Below are positions 1 through 10,000 of a stretch of DNA of 63,379 bases, piece after piece. The notes under the pieces were generated by a model. It ran no database searches. It saw only the letters and a list, made by a program, of their open reading frames with translations, and was not told where the DNA came from. Position 1 is the stretch's first letter; the number at the start of each line of letters is the position of its first letter. The stretch spans positions 1-63,379 of the forward strand of contig ONQB01000016.1 of the NCBI GenBank assembly GCA_900319905.1, read 5' to 3'. The translations under genes were made by a program, and so were the position numbers. This DNA comes from an uncultured Prevotella sp. GTDB taxonomy: Bacteria > Bacteroidota > Bacteroidia > Bacteroidales > Bacteroidaceae.

Positions 1-93
1 TAGGATATGGCAAAAAGCCAGTTTGAACAAGAGAAATCGCATTCTGGGCGGTTTTGACCGCAATGACCTGAGACTATTAGTAGGGTTGCGGAA

Positions 94-1068
94 TTGAGGG
101 AATATGTCAAAGCCATCGACTATTATAAGCAGACCCTGAAAGTGATTGAAGGCAGTTCTCTGCCTAAGTGGTACGACATAGCTATTCTGCTGCAGATAGG
201 CTCGTGTGCTGCAGAAGACAAGCAGTATGACCTCGCCATAGAATATCTAAGTAAAGCTGAAGCTTCATCGGCTAAATGGGACAATGAGAGTTGCTTGGCA
301 GACATCTATACCGTGTATGCGGAAGTGTTTAAGGAAACCGGCGACAAAGCGAAGTCAGACGAGTATAGTCGGAAATCGCAGCAACTGGACGACAAGATCT
401 ACAACAGCCAGCGCATGGACAAGGCTATTGCCCGACTGATGGACATGGTAACCCATCTGCATGAACGCGAACTACAATCTATCGACCTGCGTCTCAGACA
501 GCAGATCATCGTCACCTACGCCATTTCATTCATCCTACTCTTGCTCATCTTCACGCTCTATATCGTTTGGAAACAAAAAAGACGGCTAATGGAATCGTAT
601 AAGCTGCTGATTGAGAAAGAAGAGAAGATTGCCGACAAGGAACTTGAAAACAGACAGTTGAAAGATATTGTCAATCAGGAATCGTCAACCAATGCCGACG
701 GCAAAGACAGACAGCAGGAGGAACTGGCAAGCAAGGTTGCCAAAGCCATCAACAATCCCAAATACCTCTTCGATGCCGATTTCTCATTGGACATGCTGAG
801 CCGCGAAGTAGGATCAAACGTGAAATACACCTCACAGGCCATCCACGACCTCTATCATCAAAACTTCAGACAGGTAGTCAATGAACTACGCATACGCAAG
901 GCTCTCACAAAAATCGTGGAGGACCGCAACAGCACCATAAAAGACATAGCCTGCTTGCTGGGATATAACAGCACGACCAGTTTCATTATCGCTTTCAAGA
1001 AAATCGTCGGCATGACTCCGGCAGTCTACAAAAAGCTAAAACTAGAAGAAGCTAAAAAAGCGGTATAG
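94..1068 (+). CDS. TPR / transmembrane / AraC-type HTH regulator, N-terminal part missing
   Basis: The protein has TPR-like helices (about residues 1-100), one membrane segment (about 138-159), a charged coiled-coil linker (about 160-215) and an AraC-type HTH at the C-terminus (about 225-318, ending in the GMTPAVYKK-type signature). Relatives in Bacteroidota are usually longer, with a signal peptide and more TPRs, so a periplasmic sensor joined to a cytoplasmic DNA-binding domain is likely. The only start available here is TTG at 94, and an in-frame TGA lies at 64-66. A second frame (2-94) is open from the window edge and ends in TPR-like coding at the point where this frame becomes coding. 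A 5' frameshift or truncation is therefore possible. The target genes are unknown; the secreted-protein operon lies downstream on the other strand. Confidence 0.75.
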   Translation: MREYVKAIDYYKQTLKVIEGSSLPKWYDIAILLQIGSCAAEDKQYDLAIEYLSKAEASSAKWDNESCLADIYTVYAEVFKETGDKAKSDEYSRKSQQLDDKIYNSQRMDKAIARLMDMVTHLHERELQSIDLRLRQQIIVTYAISFILLLLIFTLYIVWKQKRRLMESYKLLIEKEEKIADKELENRQLKDIVNQESSTNADGKDRQQEELASKVAKAINNPKYLFDADFSLDMLSREVGSNVKYTSQAIHDLYHQNFRQVVNELRIRKALTKIVEDRNSTIKDIACLLGYNSTTSFIIAFKKIVGMTPAVYKKLKLEEAKKAV

Positions 1069-1180
1069 GATGTCCGAAAGCCTGCATCAACATCCCGTCC
1101 GACATCCTAGCTATTATTGATGTGAGGATTCAATTTAAACCAGTCAGTTTAGCGCTTTGCCCGACACACTTGCAGTACAA

Positions 1181-1331
1181 GAGGGTGTATCAAAATTGGA
1201 GAAGTCCACGAGATCAGAAGTCCGGGAGTTCTGTCATTACTATAATGATACCTTATTATCAGACACTTATGCATTTGACTGAACTTCTGAACTTCCGGAC
1301 TTCTGAACTTCTCCTATTTTGACACATCCCC
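1181..1331. repeat. MITE-like inverted-repeat element, copy 1
   Basis: A ~150-bp element starts with GAGGGTGTATCAAAATTGG and ends with the degenerate complement (CCTATTTTGACACATCCC). The subterminal arms are stacked GAAGTCC/CAGAAG-type blocks, and the centre holds ACTTATGCATTTGACTGA. It would fold into one long hairpin. The same ends and centre recur at 30689-30838 and, modified, at 14583-14948 and 61755-61991. It encodes no protein and fills most of the gap between two convergent genes. Confidence 0.85.
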
Positions 1332-1346
1332 CTGTTGCTTTAGCAC

Positions 1347-3134
1347 TTACCTCACGACCTTGTAGGAACGGATGCCCTGCTTGACAATCAAAACAGGATA
1401 TTGCGACCGGACTGATTCCGGTAGTCTGTCACCCTCATAGACAAGACGACCCTGCATGTCGTAAGCTCTTACCTTGTCATCAGGACTGGAAGGCTTAAGA
1501 GCTGCAATACCATCGCTGACATTGGGATTGACAAGCTTCATGGAGGACTCCACCCAATGGCCGTTCTCCTTCCTCACTTCCCATACATTATAGTTGGTTC
1601 GCCCGTCTTTGGCAAACGCAATCGGGAAGCGGACATACTGGGGATTCAGATTTCCGTTCATTTCCTGAGTCGACCAGGTGACTAAATATATCTTATACCG
1701 TCCATCGGGCCGCGGCGTCTTGCCGTCGGCATCGTTGAGTGTGGCAGACGGATAAAAAGCCGTCGTAGGATAGAGACCGTTGAGGGTGCCTATTGTTCCT
1801 GCGCCTCCCTGCCAAGGTGAATAGAAGAACGGCTGAACGACAGCATGACCTGTGGTGTCTTCGACGACGACACCAATAAGTCCTGTGAAGTCAAGATGCG
1901 AGAAATTGAACATAGGAACGCTCTTCAACTTCAGCGAGTCGTTGTCCATCCATATGGAATCGGGTTCGAGCATGGCAAAATAGGAGTGGTAGAGCTCATC
2001 GGCATCGGGTGTCTCCTGCGGTTTGAATCCTCTTACCATAATCTGATCATCACAGAAATTGTACTTGATATCAGTTCCCATATAAGGATTGGGATAGGAA
2101 GGTGCAAGGCCATTGAGATCACGCACGTCAAAATAGCCGTTGGCCGTACCCGACCATCCCCAGTTGATATGTACCCTGCCTTCGCTGTCCATACCGTCAA
2201 ACACGAAAGCGTGGCCCATCATATTGGGATCCACAGCATTGTAGAGGATGGGGCGCTGATTCTGCAACTCGGCATAGATGGCCGACATCCAGTCCTCATC
2301 GTTGTAGAACATTCTCCGGTCAACACTAAGAGCCAAAGAGTCGTAGCGCATGTTATGGGACAGTCCTGCACCTGCATCGTAAGCGTTAGCGCCGCTTCCC
2401 TGTGCCGAATAGATCATGTGTGAAACGTAGCCGCAGTCACGCATAAGCTCTTGAACGGCTTTCGCCTGAGCATCGGAATAATTCCAAGTGTAGGCATTTG
2501 CCATATTGGCCCAATCGTATGTGGTGGACAGCGTCACATTGTGCCTTGCCTCACTGCCATCAAAAAGGTAGTAAGACTTGCCCGTACTGGAAGAAGGATA
2601 TTGGAAGTATTTTAAGATCTGAGCCATGGCCGTTGCCACACACCCTGTCATGGCTGAAGATCCCCATGCTCCGCCTGTCTTAGGGCAGAGGCCGTTATAG
2701 GGCGAGTCCTGCGCCCAGTTGGTCTTCAGAAGCGGCTCCACTGGAGTATAATCTACATCGGAGAGCATGACCGACCGTGAAGGAGAGCCACTCTTGATGA
2801 CCCGCCCCATCTGGTCCAGCCACCACTGAAGCCCATCGGGAATGTTCTCTGAGGGGAACGGAGCATCGGAATAAGCCAGCACTGCTGGGAAATTCTTGTC
2901 GCGAGCAGTGATGACGAAGCCTTGACCTGCCGTGCCGAAAACGCCGAGCTGCTCAGTGCGCATCAAAGGCTCGAGCACGGCAGACTGCGAGAGCCTCGCA
3001 GAATGACGGCACATGAAGCGCCACTGCTTTTGAGCGGCATAGAGCATGGCCTCATCCGTGCGTTGCTGCGCCATTGTCGGCATACAAAAGAACAAAGCGA
3101 GAATGGAGAGAACTATCTTATTCATTGTTGTCAT
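1347..3134 (-). CDS. Secreted C10-family cysteine peptidase
   Basis: This is a streptopain/interpain-like protease. A signal peptide (residues 1-22, ending MAQ) is followed by a propeptide-like region (about 23-130) and the catalytic domain. The nucleophile is Cys165 in TGCVATAMAQ; the catalytic His is about residue 308 in GHAFVFDG, followed by the NWGWSG motif. The last ~70 residues resemble a type IX secretion sorting tail (DMQGRLVYEG ... IRSYKVVR), so export to the surface or medium is inferred. It is the last gene of the minus-strand series, 9 bp after its neighbour. At 595 aa it is longer than streptococcal SpeB but usual for Prevotella C10 enzymes. The substrate is unknown. Confidence 0.9.
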   Translation of the reverse strand: MTTMNKIVLSILALFFCMPTMAQQRTDEAMLYAAQKQWRFMCRHSARLSQSAVLEPLMRTEQLGVFGTAGQGFVITARDKNFPAVLAYSDAPFPSENIPDGLQWWLDQMGRVIKSGSPSRSVMLSDVDYTPVEPLLKTNWAQDSPYNGLCPKTGGAWGSSAMTGCVATAMAQILKYFQYPSSSTGKSYYLFDGSEARHNVTLSTTYDWANMANAYTWNYSDAQAKAVQELMRDCGYVSHMIYSAQGSGANAYDAGAGLSHNMRYDSLALSVDRRMFYNDEDWMSAIYAELQNQRPILYNAVDPNMMGHAFVFDGMDSEGRVHINWGWSGTANGYFDVRDLNGLAPSYPNPYMGTDIKYNFCDDQIMVRGFKPQETPDADELYHSYFAMLEPDSIWMDNDSLKLKSVPMFNFSHLDFTGLIGVVVEDTTGHAVVQPFFYSPWQGGAGTIGTLNGLYPTTAFYPSATLNDADGKTPRPDGRYKIYLVTWSTQEMNGNLNPQYVRFPIAFAKDGRTNYNVWEVRKENGHWVESSMKLVNPNVSDGIAALKPSSPDDKVRAYDMQGRLVYEGDRLPESVRSQYPVLIVKQGIRSYKVVR

Positions 3135-3143
3135 TTTTTAGAA

Positions 3144-4772
3144 TCATCGCATTACTTTCTTTACAATCACCTTTCCGTCGGCATACTTCATTTTACAAAC
3201 GTAGACACCATGCGAAGACGGAACGCAGACGACCCTACCGCCCAAGTCGTACCAAGTGGTGGAGACTGGCGATTGGGGAACAGACTGGCGGACAGTCGAT
3301 ATGCCACTTGTTGTGTGGGTTGTGCCGTCTGAAATCAGATAGGTAATGATGTCCGATGCTCTTGTCTCACCATTGACAACATAGAAACTTTGGATGCTGA
3401 TGCTGTCGGTCGGTGCCGTAGCCACCTGCAACTGTCGGTTGTTGCCACTGCCTTGAAGGACAGAAGAGCCGTCACTACCCGTGTAGTAATAAGGAATGTG
3501 GACAACTCCAAACAATTCTTTGGGCTGCCCGTCAAACGACACTTGATAATCCAGGTTCTCCTGGGCAATGAAGTTGTTGTTGACATCCACTGCCGGCACC
3601 GTGAACGTGACGATAGCTCCAGAAAGTCCATAGGCTGCATAGGGAGACAAGTCTAAATAAGAGTTTATTTGAGGGGTGGCCGGCGTTGCTGCAACCATCG
3701 TCCATGGTTCATAAGCAGGTTTGTCATAGGCGATGTAGGCATCACCAAGCCGTTGATGACCTGCATTGACGATCATAAGATCAGAAGAATGGAATGTTTT
3801 TGCGGTTGGATCGCATTCGAATTGAATGAAAGGCTTGTCGACCAACCGATAGGTGCTCACCGTCTGGTTGCCCGTTACCGGATTACTGACTATATAGGTT
3901 GAATCCTTGGCGGCGCACAAATAGAACAAATAGCCGCCCTCAGCACCCAAATATTGTTTTGTAGGCAGCGAAAGACTTTTGCCATTCAGCGTAGCCTTCA
4001 ACCAAGATATTCCAGAGCCAAGCGGATTGGAGATATAGACCTCATTGCCATCGATAGCCACCTGTGCTGTCTGCTTGCTTTGGATGCCCTGTGCCTCGTA
4101 AGACAAGGTGTAGCTTTGCGGGACAAGATCTTTAGGCAACGTCGTCACCTTGTCGGTGATGGTACGAAGCTGAATATTCATATCACCATAACCGTAGAAG
4201 TTGCCTTCCAGGTCGGTGATAGCGAGCAAGCCTCCATCGGTCTGCGTCAGGCCTTCATCACCATAGGAGAAGGTCAAATCCATTTTATCACTTTCCACAC
4301 TGCCGTTGGTGGCATTGATGCGTGTGGCATACAACATAGTTTCCTGTGCCGTACCAGGATTGTTCAACACGTATGCCTGCGGTGTGGGAATCGTCACCAC
4401 GGAACCGTCGCTGCTCAAACTTCCTTTTACCCAGCAGTCGACTGTCCCAGCAAGCATGGAGACTGGATTGTGGAGATATATCTCACTACCATTTCTGACG
4501 ACCTCGGCCACCAAGCCACCCCGATCTTTCCACGCCAACGTTCCACTCTCTGCATAGCAGGCTTTTGACATCCACTCAAGACCGGGCAAGAGATCGCCCT
4601 CCGGCTGGTCGGTGATGGGCGTAGTGGCGACAGGTGTCGTTTGACTGGCTTTTGCCCGTGCTACAACGGACAGTCTGACTTGCGACGGAAGCGAATAAGG
4701 AGAAGACTGCGCACAGGCAAAGACAGAAGAGAAGACTGCTAAGAAGAGGGTCAGTGTTATATTTCGTTTCAT
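3144..4772 (-). CDS. Secreted protein of unknown function with type IX-like C-terminal tail
   Basis: No enzymatic family is recognised. The ATG at 4772 is preferred to the upstream one at 4799 because it places a proper signal peptide (MKRNITLTLFLAVFSS, ending FACAQ) at the N-terminus. The mature part is beta-rich, with repeated clauses of the form Y-L/I-x-N-P, suggesting tandem beta-sandwich modules. The C-terminus (TTWYDLGGRVV ... VIVKKVMR) matches the sorting-tail pattern of its neighbours. It lies between two C10 peptidases, so an accessory or adhesive role alongside them is possible, but only from context. Confidence 0.8.
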   Translation of the reverse strand: MKRNITLTLFLAVFSSVFACAQSSPYSLPSQVRLSVVARAKASQTTPVATTPITDQPEGDLLPGLEWMSKACYAESGTLAWKDRGGLVAEVVRNGSEIYLHNPVSMLAGTVDCWVKGSLSSDGSVVTIPTPQAYVLNNPGTAQETMLYATRINATNGSVESDKMDLTFSYGDEGLTQTDGGLLAITDLEGNFYGYGDMNIQLRTITDKVTTLPKDLVPQSYTLSYEAQGIQSKQTAQVAIDGNEVYISNPLGSGISWLKATLNGKSLSLPTKQYLGAEGGYLFYLCAAKDSTYIVSNPVTGNQTVSTYRLVDKPFIQFECDPTAKTFHSSDLMIVNAGHQRLGDAYIAYDKPAYEPWTMVAATPATPQINSYLDLSPYAAYGLSGAIVTFTVPAVDVNNNFIAQENLDYQVSFDGQPKELFGVVHIPYYYTGSDGSSVLQGSGNNRQLQVATAPTDSISIQSFYVVNGETRASDIITYLISDGTTHTTSGISTVRQSVPQSPVSTTWYDLGGRVVCVPSSHGVYVCKMKYADGKVIVKKVMR

Positions 4773-4860
4773 TGATACTGTTTCTATTATAAGGGCCACC
4801 GGCCACCTCTGTCCGCACCATTTACAATGAGACAGGCTGAGGTGGCGTAAGACCTAAATA

Positions 4861-7062
4861 TTACTTGATAACTTTCTTTCCATTTACGATGATGATGCCA
4901 TGCGAGTGTGCCGGCATGACCGTTGGAGCAACACGGCCGTCGAGCGTGTAGGCGCGGTCGCTGCCCGTCAGGGTAATGCCATGGATTCCGGTGGTGGGCA
5001 ACTGCAAGCCTTTTTCGACAACATGAAGCGTACCATTGGTAAAGACCACATCCTCTTCCTCAACTGTTCCGCGCTCAACGATGATCGGATATTCACCCAC
5101 AGGAGAATTCTTGACGGCATCGCAACGGAGTACGGGGTCACCGTGGACAAAGTCGCCGAACACCCGGTATTGCCATTCAGGATTTTCCTCGCCCTCGTAA
5201 CGATAGACATCAGTGGCTCGGATGTTGGAGCCTTGCTCCAAGACATTGTCCAATCTGAAGAAGTCTCTCCAACCAGCCGCACGCATATAGACATCGCTCG
5301 TTCCGGCAGGAATGGCCAACTGGGTATAGCCAATGTCGAGTCCGTCGAAAGCATTCACGTCCACAGCGGGAGGCGTGGCAGTGCGCACGCAAATTCGTTT
5401 GAGGTTGGTGGCATGGCTGAAGACACAGCTTCCCAAATGATCCACATTCTCCGAGATGACGAGACCCTGGATTCTGAAGCAGCCGTCGAGGGCATACTTG
5501 TGTATCTTCCGAACCGTCGAAGGAACTTTAAACACAGAAGTGTAGTCGGCCATCATACTTTCTGTATTGTAGTAATAAGGAAGTACCTCGATAACCTCCG
5601 TAGTGTCGGCTGTATAAACAACATTGTCGGACACCACGAAATTACGTTCAGGATTGTCGCCAAACACGACCTCAGCAAGATTCCGGCAGTCGCCGAACAC
5701 TCCGTCGCCCACAGAGACCAACGAAGAAGGCAAGACTATTTTGCGCAGTTGACTGCCATAGAAAGCCTTCGTAGGCAGCGAGTCACCCTCTAACTCCGCT
5801 TTAGAAAGATCGAGAATCCGAAGGCCCATGGTGCGGCTCTTCTCGGTATAAAGACGCAGACTATCGGCATTGATTTTGCCGACTGCCTGAAGTGATTCTA
5901 TCTGAGATTCACTCTGGCTGGGCGGCTCACACCCGATGATCATATCTTGCGAATTATGGAAACTGTGGATGCGTGGATTGAGCAAGTCCACCTCATAATA
6001 ACCGTCGTTGCGACCAAACCATCCCCAATTGACATGCACGAGTCCTTCATCGTCGTAACCGTCGAAGACAAAGGCATGTCCTCCCCCACCGACAGTCCAA
6101 AGATCGTCGGAACCGGAGTACATCACGGGGCGGTTGTGACTGAGTTCGTCAAAGATAATCTGCATCCAACTCTCATCGTCGTAGAAGGAAGAGCGGTCGA
6201 GCAACTGGGCATTGGGAAAGCCGAAATGCGACTTGAGACTCACCACGGCACTGTCTGAATAGGTGCCCGAGGAGCCCGTGCCATATATCATGGCGAACGA
6301 CACACCGCAGGCATAGCTCAGTGCAGCTGCCTGATCAGCTTCAGCCTGGACATAGTTGCCCGGTGTGTAGGAATCACGCATCAGGGAATAGTCGAAAGTG
6401 TAGTTGTCCAGACATACTGTTAAGGGAATAGGATGGCCAAAGGCATCCAAAGTCTGCATGTCGGTATAGGTACCGGTGGGATGCACAGGATATTTGTGGT
6501 AGCGCATGATCTGTGCCATTGCCGTAGCCACGCAGCCCACCACTGTGCGGCCCACCAACTTGCCCTCGGCATCATATTCCAACGGACAAAAATTGTTGTA
6601 AGGCTCCAATTGTCCCCAAACACTGCTCATCATCTGAGGCACTTCACTGGGGAAAGTGTTAACGTCGGGCTTCACCCTGAGGTAAGGGCGCCCCTCGGCC
6701 ACGATGGCGTCGGCAGCTTTCTCCACAGCCCCCAACCACCATTTCAATCCTGGATTGTCCGTGTCATTGGCGAAGTCGGTCGACGAGTAGGCCAAGACGG
6801 CCGGCAACAGGTCATCATTGGCAATGATGGCATAACCACACCCGCTCTTCTGCACCACAGTCAGCGCCTTGGTGGAATAGGCAACCGACAGCATCGGCTT
6901 ACCCGGCGCATATCTCGCATTGCCCATCTTGGCCGTCAGGGTCTCCCCCGCCAGCTGCATGATCTGGGTTTGCGTTCTCGGCTTGGCTTCTGCTGCGAGC
7001 GTGCAACAGAGAGCCATGGCCCATATCATATTTTTTTTGAAAGAGAACATACTTGTATTCAT
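4861..7062 (-). CDS. Secreted C10 peptidase fused to BspA-type leucine-rich repeats
   Basis: The N-terminus has a signal peptide (residues 1-26). A propeptide precedes the C10 catalytic domain, with Cys177 in VVGCVATAMAQ and His329 in GGGHAFVFDGYD followed by NWGWFG. About residues 395-600 contain LRR_5/BspA-like repeats (for example LRKIVLPSSLVSVGDGVFGD), a module often used for adhesion. The end (TLDGRVAPTVMP ... VNGKKVIK) looks like a type IX sorting tail. The start lies 5 bp after the stop of the 1156-aa gene upstream, indicating co-transcription. The fusion suggests a protease that docks on a protein or cell surface; that is inference. Confidence 0.9.
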   Translation of the reverse strand: MNTSMFSFKKNMIWAMALCCTLAAEAKPRTQTQIMQLAGETLTAKMGNARYAPGKPMLSVAYSTKALTVVQKSGCGYAIIANDDLLPAVLAYSSTDFANDTDNPGLKWWLGAVEKAADAIVAEGRPYLRVKPDVNTFPSEVPQMMSSVWGQLEPYNNFCPLEYDAEGKLVGRTVVGCVATAMAQIMRYHKYPVHPTGTYTDMQTLDAFGHPIPLTVCLDNYTFDYSLMRDSYTPGNYVQAEADQAAALSYACGVSFAMIYGTGSSGTYSDSAVVSLKSHFGFPNAQLLDRSSFYDDESWMQIIFDELSHNRPVMYSGSDDLWTVGGGGHAFVFDGYDDEGLVHVNWGWFGRNDGYYEVDLLNPRIHSFHNSQDMIIGCEPPSQSESQIESLQAVGKINADSLRLYTEKSRTMGLRILDLSKAELEGDSLPTKAFYGSQLRKIVLPSSLVSVGDGVFGDCRNLAEVVFGDNPERNFVVSDNVVYTADTTEVIEVLPYYYNTESMMADYTSVFKVPSTVRKIHKYALDGCFRIQGLVISENVDHLGSCVFSHATNLKRICVRTATPPAVDVNAFDGLDIGYTQLAIPAGTSDVYMRAAGWRDFFRLDNVLEQGSNIRATDVYRYEGEENPEWQYRVFGDFVHGDPVLRCDAVKNSPVGEYPIIVERGTVEEEDVVFTNGTLHVVEKGLQLPTTGIHGITLTGSDRAYTLDGRVAPTVMPAHSHGIIIVNGKKVIK

Positions 7063-7067
7063 TTAAC

Positions 7068-10000
7068 TTATTTCACTTGAACTTTCCTGCCCCCAACGAG
7101 GTAAATACCTTGAGGCAAACCCTTGAGCGAGGTTGCCTTGGCACGTACCAACTTCCCATCGAGAGCATAAACGTCTACCGGATGGCTGTGCGAAGCGGAT
7201 AGGGCATGCAGTCCCGTCGTTCCATCCACATGTACCACGACAACGTAGGTAGCGATATCATTGCCGTCGTAGACATCGTTTGGACAGAAGAGCTGGGCCT
7301 TGAGCAGAACGCTTTCGCCATCGTAGCCTTCTATCACGGGCGAAACCACTAAGGTGTCGCTCTCGCCAGGTTTCAGCATTCCCATGCCTTTGGCCGTAGC
7401 CACCAGCGTAGCGCCCTGCAGCACATCAACGCGATAGTTAGAAACCGGTTTCAATCCGACGTTTGTCACCCGCAGTCTCACCGTGGCGGGACTGCCAGCC
7501 TGCACAGTATCAGGAGCGTCTATGTCCAAAGCCAAATCGGTGTCGTAGGGATCACAGATAACAATCTTGTCGAGAAGGACTGAATGGCCACTGTTGGCCG
7601 TGACAACGAATTTAGGAATGATATACCGGCCACCGGCAAACGCGTCAAGGGCTACAGTGTCGCTTTTCCATTCGTCGCTGCCGTCTCTGCCATAGATTGT
7701 ATCGACAGCGCATTCCGTTCCATCGGGCAAAGCAACCTTGACCACGACACACTCCTCCTTAAGCAAATGACGAAGCATGAACGACAGACGGGGATGAACA
7801 GCTGTCTGCATATTCATCTTGCCCAGATTGAACGAGGTCGTCTCTCCGTCGCTTTCCGGGGTATAGGCCACACAGCCTGCATCCTGGTCAGAACTCTCTG
7901 AGGTGGTGATGGCGAACACACCGTCGCCCTCCATCCAGTTGATTCCGTGACCGATACCAGTAGCGAAACTTTCCGAATAAGGCAGATTATAAGGTGCGCC
8001 CACCAAGGTGCGGGTATAGGCATAGTCGCTTTCACCGGCATTATTGTTAGCCACAAGACCAAACCTAATGAGGTCCTGGGCGCCCTCATCGGTAGCGATG
8101 GCATAGTCGGCATACAAGTCCTGAGTATCAGAAATATCTTCCTTATAATCATAGCTATCGTCGAGGAGACGCAGACTGTAGCTTACATCTTGCGGTCGAA
8201 CAATCCAGCCGTTCTTGCCTACTGTATCGACAGGATTCCAAGCAAAACTGAAACCATTGCCGGTATCCTTAATCGTCAGTCCTGTTGGAGGCATGGGCAC
8301 GTCGACGCCCACATAGACGGTGTCAGCTTCCGACCTGCGGCCGTTGCCCTGATCGTTGTAGGCAACAGCAAAATAACTGTTGTAGCCGTTGGCCGGGCTG
8401 TTATCGACGTAAGTCACTTCCTGTCCGGGAGCGATCCCCGTCTCCGTGTCAATGACCTCGTCGTTGCGTAGGATTTCCACACGGCTGATCTTACTGAGCT
8501 GATAGCCTGCGTTGGTCGTCGTGGGAGCCTTGAAGCTCACCTTAGCCTGAAGCAGCCCTGTAGGATCAGCCTCAACAGCGAAATGACTCACCGAATCGGG
8601 AGCCTCCGGATTTGTGGCGATGTCAATGTGAATATTGGTGAAATAGAGACTTTCCATGCCGGGATCGGTCAGCACATGGATGCCCATATAGTAAGTACCA
8701 CTTCTTTCGACTGTGAACTCTTTCACGAAAGTGTGGGCTTCCACACTAGAGACCGTGAAGGGTGTCATCACTCGGCGGATCATGGCGTCAGCCGTAGCCT
8801 CGGTACCCATCGCCACTTCCATAATCTGCTTGTCATTGTTCAACGGACTTGACGACCGGGCATCAACGGCAAACTTATAGATTACCCCTGCTTCAAGATA
8901 AATCTTGGGGGAAATAAACCAATCATCGGCCTTCAGCGTTGCGCCAGACGCTGTATATCCCATCTCATGATAGTCCTTTTCGGGAATTAAGCCGCCCCAC
9001 TGCGCTGGGGAATAGTGGCGGAAGATAGTGATGCCGTCATGATTGGCATCAATGGTCGTGAAATAATCACGCTTGGTGTTCTCATCAAACTTATCCTCGA
9101 ACGGTACGGCGTAAGCATTCTTCACCAGCAACACGTCACTGTAACCATAGGCTCCCTCAAGCTCATGGTTATGAGCCCTGACGCCATAAGTCACCTTCAG
9201 GTAGCCTCCGGTCCTCACCGTATCATTGGCCGACAAGGAACTGATGCCTGCGGCAATGACCGTAGAGTCATTGCCAACGACTCGGCACACATCATAGGTC
9301 ATCCCCTCCAGGAAGCCATCGTGAACTCCCTTGTCTGGCGCTGACCATTCGATGCGCGCCACGGTGTCATCTTGTAGTGTGGCCTTGACTTGCCGGGGCT
9401 GTTGAGGTACATCATAGCCCAGCCACCGGCTTGCCGATACGGGCAGTGACGATCCCTTGTCATTGGAGAGCGTGACCTTCACGTTGAGCATTCCGGCTTT
9501 GGGGGCAGCGACATCCACCACTACTGCAGCTCCTGGAGCCACTGTTCCATGATAGGTGCTGTCGTTGGCGGCCAGCGTATAATTGAGCCCGCCACCGAGT
9601 GGCTCACCTGAGGCTGTAGTGTCGGGAGCCGTAAACGACACCTTTCCTGCAAGTGCCGCTCCGTCAAAATCGAAGGTGATGTTGCTTGCAGGTGCCGGAG
9701 CACCATCTGGAGCCTGCATGGTTGGGAAGACCATGCCGACGATCTGGTCGCCATCGGGCAGTGTGCCAACTTTTGTTGCGGCAGCTGTGGCGAGGTCTAT
9801 CTTGTACATTGTCACAGAGTCGCCGTATACTCCTGAATAATAGGGCCAGTAGAATTCATTAGTCAAGGGGTCTATCTCACCACAGGTCGAGCAGCTTTTA
9901 GGATCTGTATTTTCGTCGGCTATCTTTATTCCTGTGTTGCCCACAAGTTTCTCTTCGCCCGAGGACGTACTGATACGGTATAAATCGCCCGCCGTATCCA

